Source: Verrucomicrobiales bacterium
Lineage (GTDB): Bacteria; Verrucomicrobiota; Verrucomicrobiia; Verrucomicrobiales; Akkermansiaceae
Assembly (NCBI GenBank): GCA_003483645.1
Contig: DMYM01000431.1
Location: forward strand, 1 to 27,883
DNA length: 27,883 nt
Direction of reading: 5' to 3'
Position 1 is the first letter of the stretch; every line of letters begins with the position of its first letter. This document shows positions 7,719 through 15,927 of this stretch, one piece after another. Below the pieces are notes generated by a model. The model saw only the letters and a program-made list of their open reading frames with translations. It had not been told where the DNA came from and searched no databases. The position numbers and the translations under genes are program-made.

Positions 7719-10700
7719 CTACTCGACAATCACGCGATAGAAGAGTTCGGCGGCCCCTGCTCCGTCATGAGGAATCATGGTGGTGCCCTCCGTGGCCTCC
7801 ACGGTAGAAACATCCGTCCAACTTCCCTCCGTCAGGTCCGGGCTCACCTGCAGGGTGTAGCTCCGACCCGGAACACTGTTCCATGTCGCCTGGGTGGCAG
7901 CTCCCACGCGCACCACTTCGATAAGGCGAAAGACCGAGAGACGGTCCAGGGGATCGGTCCCGGCAGCCACCTCTGCGCCATCGAGCGCGCCATCGCCATC
8001 GGTGTCCGGATTGAGAGGATCCGTTCCGGCCGCCGCCTCTTCACTATCGTCCAGTCCATCATTATCCGGGTCACCGAGGGACACTTCACCGGGCGTCCCT
8101 CCCACCGCCACGCTGGCACGCCAGTTGGCAGGATCATTATAGTTTCCTTCCGTGTTGATCACTTCCAGGGAAGCCCCCTGTCCATCCGCTTCGATCGGCC
8201 AGGACGGTTGATCCGAATACTGGAAATCGTGGATGATGTCTCCCCGCGGATCAATGAGCACGATCGACTCGCCGCCATTGCTCATGCTGCCATCCGCCCA
8301 TGCAGCCAGAACCCGGATGCTCCCCCCGTAGATGGCCTCGAAGTCAAGTTCGTCGGCCACCACCACAGCCACCTCACCAGGCGCCAGGTCGAGATCACCG
8401 AAAACCAGTTCGGCAAAGGGATCGCCGTCCTGGAACTGTACCTGAGAGAGATTGATGGTGGAGTTCCCGGTATTCATCAGTTCGATGAACTCCAGATCGA
8501 ACCCGTTGCCGAGATCGAGAGCATTGTACATGATCTCCGTGATCCGCAGTGAGTCCACGGCCGGACCGATCGCCGAGGCATCTGCCACCATGAAGTAATC
8601 GAACTCAAAACGAGCCATGATAGGCGCGGGCGTGGAGGCAAAGATTCCCGTCTGCGTGAGGGTGGATTCGGCCGCCATCCCCGCCACGTGAAGGGACTCC
8701 CAGACACCCGGGCTGGTTCGATAGTCGAAATGGAGGTCATCCCCCACCCGCCGGATGCGGACCACCGCGCTGTCCTTGACCCAGGAGATGGTGGCCAGGC
8801 GCGTCTCGGTCGTTCCCACGATTTTCCTCACCCGGAGGAAGTCTCCGTTTTCCATGCCCACCGCATAAATCACCTGCTGCCCGTTCTCCTGCACCTTGAG
8901 GATCAGGCCTGCGATGAATCCTCCCTGCTGAATGTTGGAAAGCTTCACGTCGGTCTGCAGCAGGATGTCGCCGGTCCCGGAAACATCACGCCAGAGGACC
9001 GGATAGGCCGGTGCCTGACTGCGCATCGACTTGGCCACGTCATCGTTCAGTTTGAGGACCAACTGACCCGGTCGATCACCGAGAGAGTACCAGGCGCTCC
9101 CGCTGTAATCATGACGCACTTCCACGTTCTCTTCGGTCCACGCCTCCGAGAGCGTCTCGTCGGTGAAGGGGTGCCAGCCGGATTCCGCGTAAACTGCAAT
9201 CTGCCGGGTGGCCACCGTCTCGCGCTGGTCGCCATCTTCCACCGTTGCGGTAAGGAGATAGAGACCCGGTTGCGGAAACTGAACGTTAACGCGCTCCGGA
9301 GACGGATTGTTCAGGACCGCCCCTTGATCTACTTCCCAGGAGAAGGTGAGGTCCGTGCCCTCCGGGTCAAAACTCGCACTCGCGTCCACCACCAGGGTAT
9401 CGTGCATGCCGATGTTCAAGGAAGCCGGCGTACTGTTGAGATCCACGACTGGAGGTGCGTTTCCGGTCTTGTTGACTCTGAAATTGTCACTGGCCACTAT
9501 CAGGCCTTCCGAATCGAGCGCCTCGAACTCAAGGTCGTTGCGCCCTTCCCTCAGGTAGATGCCCGAAACCGTCCACTCAGCCTGGTCGGTGAACTGGATC
9601 ACCGCCTCCGGGTGCCCGACCAGGCGGATATCGAAAGCCCGGTGATTGCTTGTCCCGTTCAGGTCTATGACATTCTCCGAAGTGCTGGAGGGGCCACTCA
9701 CTTCAAAGGGCGCGTTGGAGACCGCGCTCCCAATCTCGGTGTTCATGGCATAGTTCACCCGCCCGTTGTTGAAGTTGTGGTACCTGCTCGGGTTGATGGA
9801 GACTCTCCTGTTGGAGCGCGTTTCCAGGTCAAACCAGGTCTCCAGGCGCTCGGAAACCTTGGTGTACTTTTCCACCATCTCACCGATGTAGTAGTTCACC
9901 CGCTGTTCGACGTAGGGCTTATAGAAGAAGTTGCGCACGCCCGGAAGGCCCCCGATGAAGGGGGCCGAGGTATTCCCAAAGGTGAGATCGGAGTCCCACT
10001 GCAGCAGGATCCACTTGCCGTCGCTGTACTTGCGCAGGAAATAGCCGTTCTTGCCCCGGTTGCGGGTAAGGGTATCCCAGTCGTCGATCCAGCCCCGCAC
10101 CACTGCATTGGCTGCCATCATATCGATATCCGCCATGCGCTCCAGTTCCTCGCGGGTGAAGCGGTTCTGCCCCACCGAAAAGACCCAGTTGATGAAGGAC
10201 CCGTAATCGTATTCATCCTCCCGGGAACGTTTCATCCACTCGGCGTGGTACATGTTGGGCTCAACACTGCGACCGTCCACTCCCCAGTCGGCATTCTCCT
10301 GGGCGCGGCCCCAACCGTCGTCGAACCACCACTCGTCATCGATACGGTAAAGCTCCCCCTTCTCTCCCTGCTCCCAGTTGCGTTTCAGGAAGTCGTTGGC
10401 GTTTGTCTCCACGTCTTCCCGGATCATTGCTGGTCCGTTGTTGATCACGATTCGAACGAACTCGTTTTCATTCGAGGGATGCCCAAGGAGATAGAGCCAG
10501 TAGCGCGCCAGACGGTTGTTGTGGGACCGACCTGCCACCGGGTCGTCATCGATCGCACGGCGGGACCAGCCCCGGTAACGCTTGTCCCGGGGACTCTTCC
10601 ACTTGAGGTTCTTCCCCTGCGAGGTGCTGAAGTTGTCGGCGCGCTGCCACGGACTCCCGGCCTTGCGAAACTCGGCATTGTAGATGACGTGCCGCTCGTT

Positions 10701-13073
10701 GGCGATGAAGGTGCAGTCGAAGAACTGGTTGGAGAGGCGGGGGAAGGCATAGTTGTAGGAGGAACCCTGTCCCGTATTCCCCAGGGCCTGCACGCTGCGG
10801 GCAGACAGGATAAAGCGCTGGCTCCGCAGATCCCGAGGGACTGCGGTGGTATCGACAATGAACATGGCTGGTCGCGCCGGCGCCAGACTCGGCATCACGG
10901 TGGCATCTCCGCTCCCGTTGTCGGTCTCCACGTAGAACTGCGCAATCGTGCCATCCGAGGTGTACTGGTTCAGGGTGGCCGTATAGATTCCGTCTCCCGC
11001 CACATTGTCGCCGTTGGTGCCATCATCCACCATGAGGGTCGTGCTCCAGGAGGAATTCTGGTTCGTGCTGTCGAGACGATGGCGCAGGTTGACGGTGGGC
11101 GCGGTGGCAGAATCCACTTTCACTGTGACCTCCACCGGATTGCCACGCGGAACGGCCGGACTGTGAATGAGCCCGCTCAGAGTAGGCACTGCCGAGGAAA
11201 TCAGCGCCGAGTTGGGTGCTCCCGCGGTCCCCAGATCCCTGGGCACGGGCAGACGCAGCACCCCACCGAAGGAACGGTCCCAAGTGTGCACGATCACGGT
11301 GGGCTTTCCGTAGACCCACCGGGCCTCGCACGCAAATGTCAGGGAATCCGATCTGTTCATCCCGGTCACGTCGATCTCCACCCGGTTGGCCTTGATGTCC
11401 CCGTGACCAGTCGAGACAAGATGAAACTCACGTCCCTCCATGTGGCTGAGGTGCTGGGTCCCCTGGCAGAGCCATCCGACTGTTCCCTGGCCGTTGTTGC
11501 TGACCCGCTCCCCGTTGCTCGGCAGCAGATTGGGTCCCACCCCCCTCACGGAAAAGTTCATGTTCCGCATTGCGATCTGGCAATCGCCCACGCCATGCAT
11601 GTGCAACTCCTTATAGCTGCTCTCCCCGCCCATCGTACGCAACCGGTCGTAACGGTCAGTGATGGCAAAGCTCGTCCACTCTCCCTTCTGTGACTCGTCG
11701 GAATCCCTCCAGGCAGTGGGGACGGAGTTGTCCATCTCCGGGTGACGCAGTTCGAGGGAACTGCCGAGGCCGCCCGCTTTCTCGGGCCAGTCACCGCCGG
11801 TATGATAGTGGACTTCGTCCACCAGGTTGCCCCAGGCATCCTCAATGCGGAGGAGTTCGTTGTTATTGTTCAGGTTGCCGCTATACTGCCCGATGATGCG
11901 GGCCTGTGGGAAGGCGGCCCCGGTAATGCGCTGATTGGCGGCAATGATGACATGCTCGCCGGGGTCGATCACAGCCCCAGCCGGGAAGCGGAAGCTCACT
12001 CCCTCCGAAATCCGCCAGCCACTCATGTCCACGCCGGAACCTCCCTTGTTGTAAAGCTCGATGAACTCACCATCACGATGCCCGGAGGGCGGCTCTAGCA
12101 TGAGTTCGTTGATGACCACCCCGGTCTCGCGATCCGGATTGTTCGGAGCGTCTCGGCTTCCCTGGGCAGAGGAGTAAAAGTCGGTCGAGCCATCGGGATA
12201 AGCCGCGGCGTGATCACGCCCCGTATCCCGGTCATAATCCACCGCACTACGCACTACATTGTTGGCATCGACGAGGAAGGCCACGCTGTTGTTGGAGAAC
12301 CCCACATCGAAGCTGAGGAAGCCATTCCCCGGCACTGATCCGGAGATATTCACCTTGTCGCCAAAGCCACGAGCCCCGCTCAGGAAGAAACCGTCCACAC
12401 TCTGGGGCGTCTGGGAGCTGTTGTGGATTTCAATCCAGTCGACATCCCCATTCTCGTCGAAATGCACCTCATTGATGAAGAGCGCGGAAACCACCGCACT
12501 GTCGGAGTTGCCGGGAAATCCTCCCACCCTTGAACTGGGACCCCAGCTCCGGTAGTCATCAGTAGCGCGCTCGCTATCTGTCAGGACCAGACTGTGCCCC
12601 GCACCGTCGGGAGCAACAGGCCAGGGGTGCTCGTCGTCGTAGCGCACCGACGCCATGATGACTCCGTTCTTGTCCCGCAACGTGACCCGCTCACCCGCGT
12701 TGTCCAGGGAACCGGTCCATGGACCGAACACCTGGATCGCTTCCGATACGCCGTAGGCGGCGCGGAAGGCGGCAGGATCACCCTCACACACCACGATCTT
12801 CCGTCGACCGATAAGGAAGGAATCCGTGGCGGCGGCGGGATCGAATCCGGGGAAGGTATAACTGACACCGCCAGTCACCTCCCATTCCGCAATATCAAAG
12901 ACGGTAGAGGTAAGATTATCGATCTCGATGAATTCCGGAAGCGGCGTCTCACCCTCCGGAACCATCTGCGGGTGATACATGATCTCCCTGATTACAACCT
13001 GCTCGGCCCAAAGGGACTGCGTGAACAAGGGGACACAAAGGAACGATATGGTGATCGCAAGGGAATGTTTCAT
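7719..13073 (-). CDS. Giant secreted lamin-tail / CotH-kinase / PKD / TSP3 multidomain protein, short paralogue (1784 aa)
   Basis: The ATG at 13073 gives signal peptide residues 1-23 (MKHSLAITISFLCVPLFTQSLWA), followed by EQVVIREIMYHP, nearly identical to the mature start of its paralogue; the 27 upstream in-frame codons lack a signal. Order: lamin-tail 24-148; lamin-tail ~200-305 and ~316-448; unassigned CBM-like module ~484-625 (WLCQGTQHLSHM, STGHGDIKANR, WVYGKPTVIVHTWDRSF); Ig-like ~626-740; CotH kinase-like ~746-1110 with RKAGSPWQR and QWDSDLTFG (1025-1033); PKD ~1206-1298; concanavalin-like ~1299-1505; lamin-tail ~1508-1645; TSP3 repeats ~1667-1711; C-terminal module ~1713-1784 ending LFYRVIVE. 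Compared with the long paralogue it lacks the galactose-binding-like module and one lamin-tail domain. The CotH domains agree almost residue for residue in stretches such as GKNGYFLRKYSDGKW. It is the upstream gene of the pair and is divergent from the cytochrome/DUF1549 gene at 13417. Function is inferred from domains only. Confidence 0.88.
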   Translation of the reverse strand: MKHSLAITISFLCVPLFTQSLWAEQVVIREIMYHPQMVPEGETPLPEFIEIDNLTSTVFDIAEWEVTGGVSYTFPGFDPAAATDSFLIGRRKIVVCEGDPAAFRAAYGVSEAIQVFGPWTGSLDNAGERVTLRDKNGVIMASVRYDDEHPWPVAPDGAGHSLVLTDSERATDDYRSWGPSSRVGGFPGNSDSAVVSALFINEVHFDENGDVDWIEIHNSSQTPQSVDGFFLSGARGFGDKVNISGSVPGNGFLSFDVGFSNNSVAFLVDANNVVRSAVDYDRDTGRDHAAAYPDGSTDFYSSAQGSRDAPNNPDRETGVVINELMLEPPSGHRDGEFIELYNKGGSGVDMSGWRISEGVSFRFPAGAVIDPGEHVIIAANQRITGAAFPQARIIGQYSGNLNNNNELLRIEDAWGNLVDEVHYHTGGDWPEKAGGLGSSLELRHPEMDNSVPTAWRDSDESQKGEWTSFAITDRYDRLRTMGGESSYKELHMHGVGDCQIAMRNMNFSVRGVGPNLLPSNGERVSNNGQGTVGWLCQGTQHLSHMEGREFHLVSTGHGDIKANRVEIDVTGMNRSDSLTFACEARWVYGKPTVIVHTWDRSFGGVLRLPVPRDLGTAGAPNSALISSAVPTLSGLIHSPAVPRGNPVEVTVKVDSATAPTVNLRHRLDSTNQNSSWSTTLMVDDGTNGDNVAGDGIYTATLNQYTSDGTIAQFYVETDNGSGDATVMPSLAPARPAMFIVDTTAVPRDLRSQRFILSARSVQALGNTGQGSSYNYAFPRLSNQFFDCTFIANERHVIYNAEFRKAGSPWQRADNFSTSQGKNLKWKSPRDKRYRGWSRRAIDDDPVAGRSHNNRLARYWLYLLGHPSNENEFVRIVINNGPAMIREDVETNANDFLKRNWEQGEKGELYRIDDEWWFDDGWGRAQENADWGVDGRSVEPNMYHAEWMKRSREDEYDYGSFINWVFSVGQNRFTREELERMADIDMMAANAVVRGWIDDWDTLTRNRGKNGYFLRKYSDGKWILLQWDSDLTFGNTSAPFIGGLPGVRNFFYKPYVEQRVNYYIGEMVEKYTKVSERLETWFDLETRSNRRVSINPSRYHNFNNGRVNYAMNTEIGSAVSNAPFEVSGPSSTSENVIDLNGTSNHRAFDIRLVGHPEAVIQFTDQAEWTVSGIYLREGRNDLEFEALDSEGLIVASDNFRVNKTGNAPPVVDLNSTPASLNIGMHDTLVVDASASFDPEGTDLTFSWEVDQGAVLNNPSPERVNVQFPQPGLYLLTATVEDGDQRETVATRQIAVYAESGWHPFTDETLSEAWTEENVEVRHDYSGSAWYSLGDRPGQLVLKLNDDVAKSMRSQAPAYPVLWRDVSGTGDILLQTDVKLSNIQQGGFIAGLILKVQENGQQVIYAVGMENGDFLRVRKIVGTTETRLATISWVKDSAVVRIRRVGDDLHFDYRTSPGVWESLHVAGMAAESTLTQTGIFASTPAPIMARFEFDYFMVADASAIGPAVDSLRITEIMYNALDLGNGFDLEFIELMNTGNSTINLSQVQFQDGDPFAELVFGDLDLAPGEVAVVVADELDFEAIYGGSIRVLAAWADGSMSNGGESIVLIDPRGDIIHDFQYSDQPSWPIEADGQGASLEVINTEGNYNDPANWRASVAVGGTPGEVSLGDPDNDGLDDSEEAAAGTDPLNPDTDGDGALDGAEVAAGTDPLDRLSVFRLIEVVRVGAATQATWNSVPGRSYTLQVSPDLTEGSWTDVSTVEATEGTTMIPHDGAGAAELFYRVIVE

Positions 13074-13176
13074 CTTTCTGGGATCCCAAAAAAGGGGGTG
13101 ATGGGTTTCGGCCGCCCAGTGGCCTGGCTTTATTTTTTCCGGACAAACCCTCATGTAAAGGTGGAAAGAGGACAGA

Positions 13177-13197
13177 TTCGAAAAGAGTTCTTTTGAA
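13177..13197. promoter_or_regulatory. Inverted repeat in divergent promoter region, possible operator
   Basis: TTCGAAAAGA (13177-13186), then GT, then TCTTTTGAA (13189-13197). The arms pair over nine positions with a single bulged G at 13180; the central part AAAAGA-GT-TCTTTT is a perfect dyad. It lies 104 bases upstream of the (-) start codon. Its position between divergent genes argues for an operator rather than a terminator; no regulator family is assigned. Confidence 0.3.
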
Positions 13198-13319
13198 CAG
13201 TTCCCCAGGCCCGGTCGGAACCAGAATACCTGTCACCCATCCACTCCCCTCCCGCAAGGACTTCTTGCAATAGCCTGAAGAAAAACAAATTTGGCAGGCG
13301 CCCCTCCTATCCGCCCATG

Positions 13320-13339
13320 ACTCACGTGAACGAGTGAGT
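13320..13339. promoter_or_regulatory. Inverted repeat ACTCAC-N8-GTGAGT upstream of the DUF1549/DUF1553 gene
   Basis: ACTCAC at 13320-13325 and GTGAGT at 13334-13339 form a perfect 6-bp inverted repeat with an 8-base spacer. It lies 78 bases upstream of the ATG at 13417. A similar GTCACT-N6-AGTGAC dyad precedes the other DUF1549 gene at the right edge, which hints at a shared regulator; this is inference. Confidence 0.3.
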
Positions 13340-13416
13340 GGGAAATTCGGGTTGAGATGAGATAGGGATCATTTAACACCAAGTACGCGGAAGACCGACC
13401 GACTCCGCTCCCAGTC

Positions 13417-15885
13417 ATGAGATTTCCGATCCTGCTCCCGCGTACGGGCGCCCTCCAGGGCACCTTATTGTTCGCCGCCCTCATCTTCACTGCCCCCTCT
13501 GCCACCCTCGGCCAGAAGATCGACTTCGCCCGCGAGGTGCTCCCCATTCTCTCCAACAAGTGCTTCGTCTGCCACGGACCGGACACCAAGAAAAAGAAAC
13601 AGCTCCGTCTCGATTCCTACGAGGATGCCACCGCTGACCGCGGCGGCTATCACGCTATCGATCCCAACAATCCCGCCGAGAGTGAGATCCTCGCACGGCT
13701 TCACGACAAGGAAGATCCCATGCCGCCCGAGGATGCCGAGAAGCAACTGCCCGATGCCGAACGGAAAATCCTCATACAGTGGGTGAAGGAGGGAGGAACC
13801 TACGCCAGGCACTGGTCCTTCGTTGCACCCCGACGCACCGATCCATCCAAGGGTGCCACTTCAAATGGTCCAATCGACCGCTTCGTGGAATCCAAGCTCA
13901 AGGAAAAGTCCGATGGCAAGGTGGGTTTCGCCCCGGGGGCTGATCGCGCCACCCTCGCCCGGCGGGCCGCTCTTACTCTGACTGGCCTCCCGCCAGAGCC
14001 CACTGAGCTCGCCACTTTCCTTGCCGACGACAAAGCCGACGCCTATCCCCGTTTTCTCGACAAGCTCATGCAAAGCCCGCGTTACGGCGAGCATCAGGCC
14101 CGCTATTGGCTCGACGCCGTACGCTACGGCGACACCCATGGACTCCACCTCGACAACAAGCGTGGTATCTATCCCTATCGCGACTGGATCGTGCGAGCCT
14201 TCAACAAGAACCTTCCGCTCGACGATTTCATCCTGTGGCAACTGGCTGGTGATCTCCTTCCCAATCCCACCATCGAACAGAACGTGGCCACTGGCTTCGT
14301 CCGCATGAACCCCACCACCGCAGAGGGCGGAGCCATCCCGGCTGAGTTTCAGTGCAAGAACAATTTCGATCGCACCGAGACGCTCGGCACCATCCTCCTC
14401 GGCATGACAATGACCTGCGCCCGTTGTCACACCCACAAGTATGACCCCATCACGCAAACCGAGTATTACCAGCTCCTCGCCTTCTTCAACTCCACTTCGG
14501 AGTCCCCCATGGATGGCAACAAATACGAATACGGGCCGATCATGAAGGTTCCGGCTGATCAGGAAGCCTGGGATGAATGGGAGGGATTGACCTCGGAACG
14601 CAAAGGCCTCCTGCAGGAAGTGGCCAGTCAGCACCCTGGCCTGCTGACCGGTGGGGAGAAGGAGGCATGGGAGAAGTCACCGGCCCGTGACAAACTGAAC
14701 CGGATTGCAGACCCCAAGGGTCCCTTCAAGGATTCACCGCTCCATCAGAAGGCCTCAACCCTGGCCAAGCGCTTCAACGAATCAGAGAAGCGCTTCACTC
14801 CCACCCTCGTGGCTCGCGAACTGGGCAAGCCTCGTCCTACCAAGATGCTCCTGCGCGGCGAGTACGACCGCCCTGTCGGCGAACCGGTGCAACCCGATAT
14901 CCCTTCGGCCATGGGAGCGCTTCCCGAGAATGCCCCGCGCAATCGCCTCGGACTCGCCCAGTGGCTCGTCTCCCGTGACAATCCGCTCGTCGCCCGCGTC
15001 CTCGTCAACCGTATCTGGCAACGGGTCTTCGGTGAGGCTATCGTGCGCTCGCCCGAGGACTTCGGCCTCCAGGGCAAGCAACCGACCCACCCGGAACTGC
15101 TCGACTGGCTCGCGGTCGAACTGCAGGAAAGCGGTTGGAATCTGCAGCACATGCTCCGTCTCATCCTCACCAGCAAGACCTTCAGACAGCAGTCCGCCCA
15201 CCGGAAGAGCGCCTTTGAAGATCCCGAAAACCTCTGGTACGCCCGGGGACCCAGCTACCGCCTCGACGCAGAGGTTATTCGCGACATGGCTCTCTGGTCC
15301 AGCAAGCTCCTCGACGGACACATGGGTGGGGAAGGAGTGAAGCCCTACCAGCCCGCCGGCCTCTGGAAGGCGCTCATGCACCCTGGCAGCAACACCAAGA
15401 ACTACGTCGCCGACAAGGGGACCAAACTCTACCGCCGCAGCCTCTACGTTTACTGGAAACGCACCAGCCCCCATCCCATGATGATCCTCTTTGACGCCCC
15501 TGACCGCGAGTCGAGTTGTGTCCGCCGCTCGCGCACCAACACTTCCCTGCAGTCACTGGGCCTTCTCAATGAAACGCAGCGCATTGAAATGTCCCGCATC
15601 CTGGCGGAGCGCCTTGTTACCGAGGCCAAGGACGACGACAGTCGTCTGGATCTCCTCTTCACCCTGGTGGCCAGTCGGACGCCCAACGACGCCGAGAGAA
15701 AAGCCTGTGACGTCCTGCTGGAAAAGATGCAGACCCGCTACCAGTCCGCGAAGGAAGATGCCCTTGCCCTCCTCTCCACCGGCAACTCTCCCCGTAACGA
15801 AGCTCTCAACCCCGCCGAGGTGGCAGCCTGGAGCCAGGTGGCGACTACGGTACTGGCAAGCGATGTGGCGCTCCTGCTCCACTGA
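13417..15885 (+). CDS. Planctomycete-type cytochrome c / DUF1549 / DUF1553 protein
   Basis: This 822-aa exported protein starts with a hydrophobic signal sequence (about residues 1-32). The planctomycete cytochrome C domain follows, with haem-binding CFVCH at 49-53 and a likely axial methionine M102 in DPMPPED. DUF1549 spans roughly 152-357 and includes IDRFVESKL, LTLTGLPP, SPRYGEHQARYWLDAVRYGDT and a second CxxCH (CARCHTHKYDPI, 334-343), so a second haem or metal site is possible. DUF1553 covers roughly 505-790 (NRLGLAQWLVSRDNPLVARVxVNRxW, THPELLDWLA, RLDAEVIRDM, DAPDRESS). Many relatives are near 1000 aa because of an extra lectin-like insert between the two DUFs; this one is the compact form. 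The biochemical role of the family is unknown; periplasmic electron transfer is inferred from CxxCH. It is followed after 42 bp by a DUF1501 gene on the same strand, the usual partner, so an operon is likely. The ATG at 13417 fits the signal peptide; there is no Shine-Dalgarno. Confidence 0.9.
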   Translation: MRFPILLPRTGALQGTLLFAALIFTAPSATLGQKIDFAREVLPILSNKCFVCHGPDTKKKKQLRLDSYEDATADRGGYHAIDPNNPAESEILARLHDKEDPMPPEDAEKQLPDAERKILIQWVKEGGTYARHWSFVAPRRTDPSKGATSNGPIDRFVESKLKEKSDGKVGFAPGADRATLARRAALTLTGLPPEPTELATFLADDKADAYPRFLDKLMQSPRYGEHQARYWLDAVRYGDTHGLHLDNKRGIYPYRDWIVRAFNKNLPLDDFILWQLAGDLLPNPTIEQNVATGFVRMNPTTAEGGAIPAEFQCKNNFDRTETLGTILLGMTMTCARCHTHKYDPITQTEYYQLLAFFNSTSESPMDGNKYEYGPIMKVPADQEAWDEWEGLTSERKGLLQEVASQHPGLLTGGEKEAWEKSPARDKLNRIADPKGPFKDSPLHQKASTLAKRFNESEKRFTPTLVARELGKPRPTKMLLRGEYDRPVGEPVQPDIPSAMGALPENAPRNRLGLAQWLVSRDNPLVARVLVNRIWQRVFGEAIVRSPEDFGLQGKQPTHPELLDWLAVELQESGWNLQHMLRLILTSKTFRQQSAHRKSAFEDPENLWYARGPSYRLDAEVIRDMALWSSKLLDGHMGGEGVKPYQPAGLWKALMHPGSNTKNYVADKGTKLYRRSLYVYWKRTSPHPMMILFDAPDRESSCVRRSRTNTSLQSLGLLNETQRIEMSRILAERLVTEAKDDDSRLDLLFTLVASRTPNDAERKACDVLLEKMQTRYQSAKEDALALLSTGNSPRNEALNPAEVAAWSQVATTVLASDVALLLH

Positions 15886-15927
15886 CTCTTCCGCCCACAC
15901 TCCAGAAACTGAAAACCATGCCCTGAC

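Larger units (their letters stand above)
13074..13416. other. 343-bp divergent intergenic region without a gene
   Basis: It lies between the start of the short CotH paralogue (-) and the cytochrome/DUF1549/DUF1553 gene (+), and so must contain both promoters. I saw no convincing -35/-10 pair for either direction. It contains a perfect 10-bp palindrome TGGGATCCCA (13079-13088) just upstream of the (-) start, a T/A-rich dyad at 13177-13197 and a GTGAGT-type inverted repeat at 13320-13339. No small reading frame with family likeness was found. Confidence 0.6.

Noticed and set aside
8688..11693. A 1001-codon open frame on the (+) strand opposite the short CotH paralogue
   Set aside because: It lies wholly antisense to a gene with clear domains, and its translation is low-complexity (His/Val/Gly/Arg-rich) with no family likeness. 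It is a by-product of codon bias in GC-rich DNA.
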